54,077 nt of DNA from a virus, in IMG/VR virus record IMGVR_UViG_3300046095_000185, positions 1 to 54,077 of that record; one strand, 5' to 3'. Within the stretch, counting starts at the first letter, position 1. Each line of letters begins with the position of its first letter. A program made the translations under genes and the position numbers. The notes beneath the pieces were generated by a model. It was not told the origin of the DNA. It was given only the letters and a program-made list of their open reading frames with translations, and did no database searches. Positions 32,454 through 40,707 of this stretch are shown here, piece by piece.

Positions 32454-32945
32454 TTATTTCATAACTACCTCCTTTTTTAAGATCATGCGAATATTTTTTA
32501 GACCGGTACATAACTGATTTCTTATTGATGAATCACTTAATCCCAATAGTTTCGAAATCTTACGGGGCTCGATACCTTCGATATATTTCATCCTGATAAG
32601 TCTTTTTTGCTGTGCAGGTAACCGGTCTATGATCTTTTCAATGTCTTTAAAATAAATCCTTTCTTCTACACGATCCTCATGCGTGCCTTCATAATCGGTT
32701 AATGAATATTTATCAACCATGTATGATCGATGCCTTATGAAATCTACGCAGGCGTTACGTGTGATTGTCTTTATGTAAGTTAAGATTGATTCCATTCGAA
32801 TCGATCCGTGTTGTTTCCATAGTTTTAAAAATACGGCGTTAGTTATATCTTCTGCATCCTGGTAATGATGCAACCTGCTTCTACAGTAATTGAACACCGC
32901 CTGCCTGTATTGTTGAACAGTTAAAATGAATTCATCTGGGCTCAT
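32454..32945 (-). CDS. ECF-type sigma factor (1)
   Basis: 163 residues with region 2 (AVFNYCRSRLHHYQDAEDITNAVFLKLWKQ, YIKTITRNACVDFIRHR) and region 4 (IIDRLPAQQKRLIRMKYIEGIEPRKISKLLGLSDSSIRNQLCTGLKNIR). It would bind host core RNA polymerase and choose promoters. It lies 27 bases after the second ECF gene, with which it forms a tandem pair; no anti-sigma gene is visible next to them. Confidence 0.9.
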   Translation of the reverse strand: MSPDEFILTVQQYRQAVFNYCRSRLHHYQDAEDITNAVFLKLWKQHGSIRMESILTYIKTITRNACVDFIRHRSYMVDKYSLTDYEGTHEDRVEERIYFKDIEKIIDRLPAQQKRLIRMKYIEGIEPRKISKLLGLSDSSIRNQLCTGLKNIRMILKKEVVMK

Positions 32946-32972
32946 GTGATAAGGTTTAAGTGTGATTTAATT

Positions 32973-33458
32973 TTATTTCATCAGTGCGAACAATTTATTT
33001 AGTGCATACCTTTTAATCGACCTTATTGTTGCCGCTGGCTTGTGTAACAAATGCCCGATCTCGATACAGGTTTTCTCTTGCATGTAGTACAGATCAATTA
33101 CCTGCTTTGATTCGGATGGTAGCTTTTCCATAGCAGCGGTTAATAATTTCAGCACATTGGCTTCCAGCATTTCATATGGGATATCTTCCGGTAGTGGTAT
33201 TCTGTTGATCGTTGCGTGTCGTTCCAGCGATCTCAAATGATCAATACAGCTATTTTTCACAGCGACATAAAGCATGTGCCGGACATTCTTATCATCACAA
33301 CTGCGATCAGTGAACTTTATAAAAGAATCGATAACTACATCCTCTGCGGCCTGCCTGTCGTGAATAAACTTTAAGGCATAATACACAAGCTCCTGGTGAT
33401 ATAGTAGGTATAACTCTTTCACTGATCTTCTTTTTTTACGGACCTTAAACATCCCCAA
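32973..33458 (-). CDS. ECF-type sigma factor (2)
   Basis: 161 residues: basic N-terminus, region 2 (ELVYYALKFIHDRQAAEDVVIDSFIKF, MLYVAVKNSCIDHLRS) and region 4 (AMEKLPSESKQVIDLYYMQEKTCIEIGHLLHKPAATIRSIKRYALNKL). It is diverged from the neighbouring ECF factor, so the pair is not a recent duplication. Two such factors could give successive waves of phage gene expression. Confidence 0.9.
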   Translation of the reverse strand: MGMFKVRKKRRSVKELYLLYHQELVYYALKFIHDRQAAEDVVIDSFIKFTDRSCDDKNVRHMLYVAVKNSCIDHLRSLERHATINRIPLPEDIPYEMLEANVLKLLTAAMEKLPSESKQVIDLYYMQEKTCIEIGHLLHKPAATIRSIKRYALNKLFALMK

Positions 33459-33736
33459 ACTTTCACCGGCAACTTAATCACCCTCCTACGGCTATCCAGA
33501 TGACCGGTACACCAGCCGTTTTGTTGGATGCAGAAACCATCAATCGAGTGACAGAAGGCCGGGGTTTTGGACGTAATGAGTAATGTGGAACGCAGGGTGT
33601 CAATGTTGGACTGCATCTTAATATCCAGCCTCAGCGTATCAGGGGCGCCGTTGTTGCCCCGGAATATCTTGTGGGTTGGCTGCGCTATCCCATCGAGGGA
33701 GCCGCTGAATATCCAGATGAGAAATAGTTTTTTCAT
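33419..33736 (-). CDS. Exported small protein with signal peptide
   Basis: 105 residues starting MKKLFLIWIFSGSLDGIAQ, a plausible Sec signal with cleavage after AQ or GIA. The mature part has four Cys residues (CHSIDGFCIQQNGWC...WGC) that could form disulfides in the periplasm. Its end overlaps the second ECF sigma gene by 40 bases. The role is unknown; an envelope-acting phage factor is one possibility. Confidence 0.55.
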   Translation of the reverse strand: MKKLFLIWIFSGSLDGIAQPTHKIFRGNNGAPDTLRLDIKMQSNIDTLRSTLLITSKTPAFCHSIDGFCIQQNGWCTGHLDSRRRVIKLPVKVWGCLRSVKKEDQ

Positions 33737-33746
33737 TGTTTTTATT

Positions 33747-34424
33747 TTAAAATGGTAAATCTTCTGGTTGATAATCTAATGCAGGCTGAGATGGCGGTGG
33801 CTGATATTTAGTTTTTCTCATAAAAGGGATTGCCTTCCGGCCATACCTGATGATATGAGCAATATTGTTCGGCCAATTTCGGGGGCGCAACCACCAATAC
33901 CTGGAACATCGCCAACCGCGACCAATGGATTTATACCAGCGCTTCCAATATCCTTTCCAGTCGTATAACAGAAAAAGAATAGTCCGCGCATTCTTGCCGA
34001 ATTTAGTCCGCTTGTGGTCGATATAACCCTGGATTACTTCCGGACCTAAATTTAACCTGAGGTCTTCGGGCATATAATCACTCTGTATGTAAGGGTTTTT
34101 AGACTGCAATTTTCGTTCGATTGGCTTATGGAAAATACACCGTCCGAATCGGATGCGCTGCAGCAATACCCAAGCAGGAGATTTATACCAACCTCCCCAA
34201 CAGTGATAACAGTCGGCGGTATTATAATAATGTCCATAACCATATCTATAATGAAAGCCTTTACCACCGCAGGAACGGCATTTTTTACCCTCAATAAATT
34301 GCACATCATGCCCAACTACTTTACCGTACTTGGTAAGGATCCTGTTCTTTATTCGGTAGAATTCTTCCGATCGATATTCCCGGTTTGCGTGGTGAAGCAG
34401 GTATGCAAGAATGAGTTTGATCAT
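33747..34424 (-). CDS. Protein with DnaJ-type zinc-binding Cys motifs
   Basis: 225 residues from ATG 34424; the upstream extension is rejected because a terminator hairpin (34447-34474) lies in it. Near residue 45 there is KCRSCGGKGFHY...ADCYHCWGGW, paired C-x2-C-G-G-K-G style motifs as in the DnaJ zinc domain. The rest is very rich in Trp, Tyr, Arg and Lys, and ends in a Pro/Asp tail (PPPSQPALDYQPEDLPF). It likely binds zinc and nucleic acid; the function is unknown. Confidence 0.65.
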   Translation of the reverse strand: MIKLILAYLLHHANREYRSEEFYRIKNRILTKYGKVVGHDVQFIEGKKCRSCGGKGFHYRYGYGHYYNTADCYHCWGGWYKSPAWVLLQRIRFGRCIFHKPIERKLQSKNPYIQSDYMPEDLRLNLGPEVIQGYIDHKRTKFGKNARTILFLLYDWKGYWKRWYKSIGRGWRCSRYWWLRPRNWPNNIAHIIRYGRKAIPFMRKTKYQPPPSQPALDYQPEDLPF

Positions 34425-34446
34425 TGTTCTTGTTTTGTTTAAAAAT

Positions 34447-34474
34447 AGGCCCCAGAATTCCCATACCGGGGCCT
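34447..34474 (-). terminator. Terminator upstream of the zinc-binding protein gene
   Basis: Leftward strand AGGCCCC / GGGGCCT, 7-bp stem, 14-base loop, followed by ATTTTTA. It lies 52 bases after the stop of the HTH gene at 34526. Confidence 0.8.
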
Positions 34475-34525
34475 CCAAGCGCATAGATTAGATTAAAATA
34501 TTAACTCATGGCTTAACCTCCTTTT

Positions 34526-34789
34526 TTAAATATTCATGTTTAAGTACTTATTAATAATTTCCTCCCTGCTTATATTGCTGTATTGTGTAACTTTCTTTAT
34601 CGGCTCACCTTCAGGTATAGTACTCTTTGCCTCTTGTCTATATTTTTTATAGCCTTTTCGGAAGCAATAGCCCCGAACGGTGTGAACCGATATTTTTAAC
34701 TCATCGGCAATCTGCTTATGTGTTTTATTAAGATAATTTTCTTTGATGAATTCTTTATGTTCATCGGATATGGTTAGTTTCTTTTTCAT
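34526..34789 (-). CDS. HTH DNA-binding protein
   Basis: 87 residues; a helix-turn-helix at about 10-45 (EHKEFIKENYLNKTHKQIADELKISVHTVRGYCFRKG) and a charged C-terminus. The style (THKQIADELKIS-xxTVR) resembles DNA-binding parts of resolvases and small phage regulators, and is akin to the two HTH units in the early gene at 48147. It likely regulates transcription in this unit. Confidence 0.7.
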   Translation of the reverse strand: MKKKLTISDEHKEFIKENYLNKTHKQIADELKISVHTVRGYCFRKGYKKYRQEAKSTIPEGEPIKKVTQYSNISREEIINKYLNMNI

Positions 34790-34792
34790 TTA

Positions 34793-34981
34793 TTATTCTT
34801 TATAATGTTCAAGTAATTCTTTCTTAACCTCGTTCGCCCGCTTCATACTTTTGATATCTTCTTTCTGCTTGTAATCAATCGCCATCCATACGCCCAGGTA
34901 AAATTTTGAAACAATTAAATAATAGTTCCAGCCGTCAGGGCATTTACTTCGGGTGATTTCAACCATTACTTTTTCTTCCAT
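34793..34981 (-). CDS. Small hypothetical protein
   Basis: 62 residues with Trp and Tyr in the centre (CPDGWNYYLIVSKFYLGVWMAI) and a Lys-rich end. It overlaps the end of the upstream gene by 16 bases and is 3 bases from the HTH gene downstream. No motif is recognised. Confidence 0.6.
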   Translation of the reverse strand: MEEKVMVEITRSKCPDGWNYYLIVSKFYLGVWMAIDYKQKEDIKSMKRANEVKKELLEHYKE

Positions 34982-35277
34982 AAACTGTTATTTTGATTTT
35001 TCATAATGCTTTGTTCGTTCTCAATGATCTGCAGCAAAAACTTTTCGTATTCTTCCGGATCCACATCGGCCGGCTGGATCCTGGCCGGCATGATAAAACA
35101 GAATGTATGCGGGCTATAGATAACCAGCCCCACCTCTGCCTTACACTTTTCAATGATCTGGGCCCAAAGGCGTTCCTTTTCTTCGATTCCTACAAGGCAA
35201 TAGGGCTCGTGGTAATCGGCACGATCAAATTCCCAGGTACGGTACAACTGGCCGTGTATGTATAGCTCTACAAGCAT
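34966..35277 (-). CDS. Hypothetical protein
   Basis: 103 residues; an alpha/beta composition with LYIHGQLYRTWEFDRADYHEPYCLVG at the start and an acidic then Lys-rich C-terminus. Its start overlaps the resolvase stop at 35277 by one base. The function is unknown. Confidence 0.6.
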   Translation of the reverse strand: MLVELYIHGQLYRTWEFDRADYHEPYCLVGIEEKERLWAQIIEKCKAEVGLVIYSPHTFCFIMPARIQPADVDPEEYEKFLLQIIENEQSIMKNQNNSLWKKK

Positions 35278-35741
35278 TAGTATCCGTATACAAGCATGGC
35301 GGCATCCCGGGCATGTTCAGAAGTGGAGCCGTTATACTTTGTTAATTTTTTAAAGTAATCAGCAGCCACCTTTGTCTTGTTGTTTTTCGGCGCCACCATT
35401 TCAAATGGAACATTTAACCACTGCAGATAATCTTCCCAAATAATAGCATCTCGTTTTACACTGCCAGCCCCCTCTCGCTTACCGCGTTCTGCTTTTTCAT
35501 CCTTTTGCCAGGGTATCCAGGTCCGCTTTCGCGCATCTTCGACCCGAACAAACACATCACCGGGATTGGATTGATGCCAAAACTTTACGCCTTCCATAGC
35601 CTCGTGTATCCTAACAGTAGCAATGTGGCGTATGCATTTATCTTCCCGGTTCCATACGCACATGCCGGTGTTTACCCCGCAATCGATGCCTATGAGGTAG
35701 TTGTAGTTAGTGAGCGGTATGGGGCGGGTGGTGGTTTTCAT
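35277..35741 (-). CDS. RuvC-like Holliday junction resolvase
   Basis: 154 residues of RNase H fold: first acidic residue in YLIGIDCGVNTGMCVW (Asp20), second in FVRVEDARK, last in SEHARDAAMLVYGY near the C-terminus. Such phage enzymes cut branched DNA before packaging and after recombination. It lies in the replication and recombination block, overlapping the upstream gene by ATGA. Confidence 0.8.
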   Translation of the reverse strand: MKTTTRPIPLTNYNYLIGIDCGVNTGMCVWNREDKCIRHIATVRIHEAMEGVKFWHQSNPGDVFVRVEDARKRTWIPWQKDEKAERGKREGAGSVKRDAIIWEDYLQWLNVPFEMVAPKNNKTKVAADYFKKLTKYNGSTSEHARDAAMLVYGY

Positions 35742-36343
35742 AATGTTTCAAGATTTACTGATGCCGGCCTACACTGAATCGCAACTGCTATCAACCATTT
35801 TGCTAATTCAATCGGCGTCTGCTCACGTTCTGCTCTTGTGATTTCTTTCTTAACACCTGGTCGCCGTCCAAACTTGTTTTTTTTATTTACGTTTACGCAA
35901 TGCGTAACCGCATCAAACCGCATTGGAATTGGTGGCAAATCGCCTTGACAGCAACCGCAGATGTACAAAAGCGTTCGTTTCTGCGCCTTGTGCCAGAACC
36001 AGAATTGATCTATGCAAATACTAAAGCCGCCGTATTCATCGTATAGCCCAGGCATTGGTAAGTTTAATTCAGGCCATAACCGGCTTGCTGCCGGGTGTTC
36101 CAATACGCCGCCCCACTGCCTGATCCATTCAATTGATTTTATAGCCAATTCTTTTTCCCCTGGTCTTGGATTGGCAGACCATGAGAACTTACCCCATGCC
36201 CTACAAGGAGGGTGTGCAATGATAGGATTACCCCCAGGCCATTGTATTGCATCACGTTCAATGTCCCAGCAATCAATCCCAAGCGTTTTATAAACGCTAT
36301 CGCTGCGAACGAACAAGACTGATATAGTTGGATCTATTTTCAA
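35738..36343 (-). CDS. C5-cytosine-methyltransferase-like protein, reduced
   Basis: 201 residues. NPIIAHPPCRAWGKFSW recalls motif IV (PPC) of C5-methyltransferases and GGVLEHPAASRLW the motif VI region (EN/EHP). There is no clear SAM-binding motif I at the N-terminus, so it may be a substrate-recognition relative or an inactive form. It has a Cys-rich centre (YICGCCQGDLPP) and ends with a helix rich in Arg/Glu. It overlaps neighbours by 4 bases at each end. Confidence 0.5.
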   Translation of the reverse strand: MKIDPTISVLFVRSDSVYKTLGIDCWDIERDAIQWPGGNPIIAHPPCRAWGKFSWSANPRPGEKELAIKSIEWIRQWGGVLEHPAASRLWPELNLPMPGLYDEYGGFSICIDQFWFWHKAQKRTLLYICGCCQGDLPPIPMRFDAVTHCVNVNKKNKFGRRPGVKKEITRAEREQTPIELAKWLIAVAIQCRPASVNLETL

Positions 36344-36516
36344 AATGTAAAAAACTTTTTACCGTACTCTTTTTCTTCCGCCTTCAATCGTTCTTCCTTC
36401 GCTTTCTCACAGGCCTTGCACTTGCTTTGCCGCCCGTCGTACGATTCGGATGATCTCCTGAATTCGCTCAATGGCTTTTTGATCTTGCAGGTTGTGCAGG
36501 TGCGGGTTTGGGTCAT
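36340..36516 (-). CDS. Small zinc-finger protein
   Basis: 58 residues from ATG 36516. A C-x2-C pair (RTCTTCKIKKPLSEF) is followed by a second pair (CKACEKAK), a compact zinc ribbon of the type found near HNH nucleases and in phage DNA-binding proteins. The start lies 2 bases past the primase stop. It probably binds nucleic acid; the exact role is unknown. Confidence 0.65.
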   Translation of the reverse strand: MTQTRTCTTCKIKKPLSEFRRSSESYDGRQSKCKACEKAKEERLKAEEKEYGKKFFTF

Positions 36517-36517
36517 G

Positions 36518-38311
36518 TTAGAAGGGTTGATCGTCGTTTGTGAATAACTCTTCTTTTTCCGGAGGCAATTGCTTCCAACTACCATTTCCTAATTCAATGG
36601 GAACTATCGGGTGTTCAGCTTTCATCCGGTCGGATTCTTTATGCATCGGCTGGCATTCCATAAAAACATACTGCCGTGTAAAAACATCATATCGATATGA
36701 GATATATCCTTTCTGACCCAGCCAGCTTTGTTTTACTTTTTGAATATAAACGGTCACAATGCCAGTAGCGAAATCAATGTAAACTGTAAGGCCATTATGA
36801 GTTTTATTGAAGAAATGCGCTGAACCGGAAATGTTGTACAGGTTTGGAATTTCAAACTTGCCGCTTTTATCTTTACCGATTTTAGTAGTATGAGCGATCA
36901 CAAAAACATGCACATCTCTTTTCCTGGCCCATTTAATAATCTTCGTATAAACAACACTCACGTATTCGGTGCCTTCAATACCGGTATTATTTTCGATCCA
37001 GTTCCAGGGATTAAGCCTTAGCCCGCGAATGCCGTGTTTTAAAACTAGCCTGTCAGCAATTGCAAGTAGCGAATCAATATCCGTTTCGATTTCCTCCGTT
37101 TTATAAAAAAAGAAATAGTGACCAATGAGCGTTATTGCTTCTTCAAATTCTTCAAATGATATTCGCTGATAGCTATCCTTTCTAAAATCAAATGATTTGC
37201 CAACTATTTTTTCCGCAAGTTTTGTTACTGTTTGCTCTGGCTCTTCCTCAAATCCAGCATCCGCCCATTTCCACTCGCAGTTAACAGCCAGTTTCGCCAT
37301 TGCCCAATTCGTATATTCATCCTTTCCATGGCCAGGTATACCTGTTATTGTTGTGACTTGCCTGGGGGCGAATGTTAACATTTGATCCAGTCCTGGTATT
37401 CCGGCTTTTGACCCTTTCGGGTAACCGTGTTCGTACCAACTCCTGATAGTATCGTACATTTCATCCATAGTTACTATCCCCTCCAATGGCCATTCTTTTG
37501 CTTTTTCAATCATTTCTTTCACAGCATCCTTGCCGTGAATTAAGAGCACTTCGTTCGAATCTTTACAGCCGTCTGGGTACTGAATCATAAAACATCTTTC
37601 CTTACCTAATCGCCGGGCAAGCTCCTCGCGTAATGCCAGCCCTGGTTCATCATAATCAACTGCGAGAATGATTTTTGTTTTCCCTTCAAACTCCTGCCAA
37701 CAGTTATCCAAGTACTCGAGTTTCATGCTTCCCCGGCTTGCTCCATTAGGAACACTCACTGAGTTGTAGATTCCGCATTCATGCATTGTCAAACAGTCGA
37801 TCTCGCCTTCAACGATAATAGCCGTTTCTTCGTCCCTTATCGCGTCCAGGTTGTAGAATATCATCTCAGCATCTTTAGCCATTTTAAAAGCCTTCTTCGG
37901 GCCTCTGAACTTGATGTTAACGAGTTGTTCCTCCCGGAAATAATTAAAGCAAATTACCCGGACATCTTTTTCAAATTGCGGCATCCATTCCATTGACTCC
38001 GTAACCTTAAATCGAAGCAGTGTATTGTTGCTGATCATGCGGTCCTTCTCAAAAAATGCCATCCCCTTTTCTGTGAGCTTTTCCAGCCTTGGCTGTGGTT
38101 TGACAAACTCTTTTTTAGGCCGATTCCTTTCGATTGCGTAACCTCTATACTCGCAGTTGTGACAATTGAAAGCGCCGGTTTGCGTGTCCACGCTGAGTGA
38201 TCTATTTTTTTTGTGCTTCCGTTCGTTGTGACATTTAGGGCAGTAAGCCTTTCCGCCTGAAACCTTTTGTGGGTCTATGCCGTATTTTTCCCAATTGAAT
38301 TTCATCAACAT
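36518..38311 (-). CDS. Primase-helicase (T7 gp4/Twinkle-like)
   Basis: About 597 residues (38305 is an alternative start two codons later). Zinc-binding CPKC...NCHNC lies at about 24-54; a TOPRIM domain at about 150-260 (AIIVEGEIDCLTMHE, ILAVDYDEPG). The RecA-type helicase core starts near 320 with Walker A TITGIPGHGKDEY, where Asp follows the invariant Lys instead of Ser/Thr, and has a VFVIAHTTK sensor region. It unwinds and primes the replication fork. The 5' end overlaps the replisome organiser. Confidence 0.87.
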   Translation of the reverse strand: MLMKFNWEKYGIDPQKVSGGKAYCPKCHNERKHKKNRSLSVDTQTGAFNCHNCEYRGYAIERNRPKKEFVKPQPRLEKLTEKGMAFFEKDRMISNNTLLRFKVTESMEWMPQFEKDVRVICFNYFREEQLVNIKFRGPKKAFKMAKDAEMIFYNLDAIRDEETAIIVEGEIDCLTMHECGIYNSVSVPNGASRGSMKLEYLDNCWQEFEGKTKIILAVDYDEPGLALREELARRLGKERCFMIQYPDGCKDSNEVLLIHGKDAVKEMIEKAKEWPLEGIVTMDEMYDTIRSWYEHGYPKGSKAGIPGLDQMLTFAPRQVTTITGIPGHGKDEYTNWAMAKLAVNCEWKWADAGFEEEPEQTVTKLAEKIVGKSFDFRKDSYQRISFEEFEEAITLIGHYFFFYKTEEIETDIDSLLAIADRLVLKHGIRGLRLNPWNWIENNTGIEGTEYVSVVYTKIIKWARKRDVHVFVIAHTTKIGKDKSGKFEIPNLYNISGSAHFFNKTHNGLTVYIDFATGIVTVYIQKVKQSWLGQKGYISYRYDVFTRQYVFMECQPMHKESDRMKAEHPIVPIELGNGSWKQLPPEKEELFTNDDQPF

Positions 38312-38958
38312 ACCATACCTCCCGCTTCAGTTGCATATTCAGTAAAACGCTTTGCGCCCCAATTGTGAAAATGTTTTCGCCATTCGATATAATTCGGATG
38401 ACTTTTGCCTTCGGCTAAAAGCATGATTTCAAAGTCACTGATCATTTTTTTGATCTCGTGATCGCTCAGTCGCCAATTCATGAGCAAGGGAACAGAAAAT
38501 GCCTTATCGTTTAAAAATGTTTCTTCGTGGGCGTGTTCTACTTCCTCTTCTACTTCTACTTCTAATTCAACTTCAGGCGGCGGGTGGCCGCCATTAGCGG
38601 CGGGTGGCGGCGGGTCTATTTCGTTCAAAAATTCGGGCGGACAGTCAGGGAAGCGTTTCTTTTTATTCCGTAAACGCTGTCCGAAGTTGTGTATTCGCAG
38701 GAACGTTTTGCCAGCATTCTTATAGACAACGATCAAACCGGCCTTCAGGAGCTCGTCCATCCAACGGGATATGTCGGCATCACGAACGGTGTCAATTCGT
38801 AGCGGATAACAATTCGATTTAATCAACTTTACATTACCATAGAAACTTCCATAATCATCAGCCTTCATCATTAACCTGTAAAACAATACCTCCGCATGTG
38901 CAGACAGTTTATCAACGTTTTCGCTATCAGTACAATCGCGGAGCATCCTATTCGCCAT
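38305..38958 (-). CDS. Replisome organiser-like protein
   Basis: 217 residues. The N-terminal about 110 residues have the winged-helix layout of phage replication initiation or organiser proteins (LSAHAEVLFYRLMMKADDYGSFYGN, WMDELLKAGLIVVYKNAGKTFLRI). A Pro linker and Glu/Val-rich acidic stretch follow (PPEVELEVEVEEEVE), then a helical C-terminal domain (NYIEWRKHFHNWGAKRF). It lies directly upstream of the primase-helicase, as usual. The acidic patch is notable. Confidence 0.7.
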   Translation of the reverse strand: MANRMLRDCTDSENVDKLSAHAEVLFYRLMMKADDYGSFYGNVKLIKSNCYPLRIDTVRDADISRWMDELLKAGLIVVYKNAGKTFLRIHNFGQRLRNKKKRFPDCPPEFLNEIDPPPPAANGGHPPPEVELEVEVEEEVEHAHEETFLNDKAFSVPLLMNWRLSDHEIKKMISDFEIMLLAEGKSHPNYIEWRKHFHNWGAKRFTEYATEAGGMVC

Positions 38959-38967
38959 CTGTAATTT

Positions 38968-39660
38968 TTATGGGTTATTGGATTTTCGGTTTTCTTTTTT
39001 CATTCGTTCTATCGAATCATGGCAAGGGCCACAAACAGAAACCAGATCGAAGCACGGTTCGCTGCCAAATAGATCAACGAATTCATAGCTTTTGTGATGA
39101 ACCTGGGTGGCGTAATTATTTAAACAACATTGACATATGTAATTATCCCGCTTCAATACCAAGTCACGCTTATTCTTCCATTCAGGACTTTGCAGGTATT
39201 TAGTATATAACCGCATCCATTCATCGCGCCTTGATTCACGCTGTTGGGCATGCTGTTTATTTCTGACTTCATTTATCTTGCTATTAGCAAGGCGGTATTG
39301 CTCCCGCATTGTTGCAAATCTCAACTCCCGCAATGGCTCATTTAAAATTGGTAGTGATTCTTTTTGCTCTTTCGTTAAGCCACCCAGGGCGCCTGGCTTA
39401 ACATTTCCGCAATTATGGCATTGTTCTTTAACTTGAATAGTTCCGGCAGATGTGATCAGTTTTACTTTCTTGTAATCAGAATTATTACAACAGGTGTCAT
39501 GATCTGTTATTTTACTGTAGTCGAAACAATTCTCACATATTTCAACCTTCATGTGAGGTAATTCCTCAATAGTTAATTTATGGTCACATCTTGGGCATCT
39601 CGTGGCATCCGTCTTATTGGACTGCTCCCGTATTCTATTTAAAACATCTCTGGTACTCAT
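38968..39660 (-). CDS. HNH nuclease with N-terminal zinc ribbons
   Basis: 230 residues. Cys pairs CPRC, CENC, CC and CHNC in the first 90 residues suggest two zinc ribbons. Near the C-terminus is an HNH core: YICQCC...YATQVHHKSYEFV...CFDLVSVCGPCHDSIER, with catalytic His in VHH. The long N-terminus and position in the replication block suggest a phage DNA-processing nuclease, not a homing enzyme, though the latter cannot be excluded. Confidence 0.78.
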   Translation of the reverse strand: MSTRDVLNRIREQSNKTDATRCPRCDHKLTIEELPHMKVEICENCFDYSKITDHDTCCNNSDYKKVKLITSAGTIQVKEQCHNCGNVKPGALGGLTKEQKESLPILNEPLRELRFATMREQYRLANSKINEVRNKQHAQQRESRRDEWMRLYTKYLQSPEWKNKRDLVLKRDNYICQCCLNNYATQVHHKSYEFVDLFGSEPCFDLVSVCGPCHDSIERMKKENRKSNNP

Positions 39661-39696
39661 TTCTACAACTCCTTTTAGTTAGGTTGTAGGGTCGGA

Positions 39697-39888
39697 TCAA
39701 AATAGAAACACGTAATTATTCCTGCTCAAATACCTTCTCCTGATTGCCTGGTCAACGCTAACGGTATCGGTCGCCTCTATGCTGTCAAGCTCTTTAACGA
39801 TTTCCAGGTAATCCTTTATCGTTGCGTCGGCATTCTCTTTAACCAGGTCGCGTATCAACTTATCTTTCGCTGCAAGGGTCATACTCAC
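39697..39888 (-). CDS. Small helical hypothetical protein
   Basis: 63 residues, mostly charged helices (AKDKLIRDLVKENADATIKDYLEIVKELDS), ending in an aromatic tail. No motif is recognised. It lies between the HNH nuclease and a conserved protein of unknown function; 36 and 19 bases separate it from them. Confidence 0.6.
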   Translation of the reverse strand: MSMTLAAKDKLIRDLVKENADATIKDYLEIVKELDSIEATDTVSVDQAIRRRYLSRNNYVFLF

Positions 39889-39907
39889 GGTATTGGGTCA
39901 CTTAAAA

Positions 39908-40657
39908 TTATTTCCACACAATTACATAATCGTGGCAGGCTTCAAGTTCTGCGTTCAGAATCTTATCCCCTTCCAGTTCTGTTAACTCCGCCAGTTCTAC
40001 GGACTCTAACCAGAACTTTGTAGACCCATCAGATGAATCAAGGATGATTTCAATGCGAATTTTTTTAGAATCCTGCCCTTTAAAAATCGGAATGTTCAAA
40101 ATGAAATCTTCCGGGATATTACTGATAATGGTTTTATCAAAAGAATTAGAACGGTTACCGCGATTATCGGCAGCGTTGTTCTTAAGATCAGCAGTCACTT
40201 TAACATCAAGGCACATATATGCCTTCAGTAATGTTTCATATGCTGGCACATCATGAAACCAGCGTTTTGTAAACTTTAATAGTTTTATGAGTTCTTGCTG
40301 TGTGAATTTTTTGCCAGTGTTGATAGCAAACTTTTCCAGGTCGGGGTTCGGTTCCATCTTTGCGGTGATTATAGCGCCATTGGGATCTTCCGGATTGAGC
40401 GAAAGTGTGATCATCTTTTTTTCTCTGTCAACTTCAACAATGGCGCGATCGGGAATGATTTCCTGCAATCCGGGATTTCCATTATACATTACTCCATCAA
40501 AGCCTTTTAATTTCCTTTTCTCAATGAAAGACGTCACAGTTTTAATATCGCCAGTGATCCTGATCTTCTCGGGCAATAATAACGGCAGCGCATCACCTTC
40601 CCGGATGGTCAACGTTGTTCCTTCTAACTGTTCAATTTTAACATGTAAATTCTCCAT
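39908..40657 (-). CDS. Conserved hypothetical protein in the recombination block
   Basis: 249 residues, alpha/beta, without recognised motifs. Segments such as LPLLLPEKIRITGDIKTVTSFIEKR and KFTQQELIKLLKFTKRWFHD are reminiscent of uncharacterised proteins found beside phage recombinases (DUF2303-like layout). The assignment is tentative. Confidence 0.65.
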   Translation of the reverse strand: MENLHVKIEQLEGTTLTIREGDALPLLLPEKIRITGDIKTVTSFIEKRKLKGFDGVMYNGNPGLQEIIPDRAIVEVDREKKMITLSLNPEDPNGAIITAKMEPNPDLEKFAINTGKKFTQQELIKLLKFTKRWFHDVPAYETLLKAYMCLDVKVTADLKNNAADNRGNRSNSFDKTIISNIPEDFILNIPIFKGQDSKKIRIEIILDSSDGSTKFWLESVELAELTELEGDKILNAELEACHDYVIVWK

Positions 40658-40707
40658 GATGTTATTTAAGGAGTGAATGAATGAGTTTGAAGGGCCGGAT
40701 TAAAATG

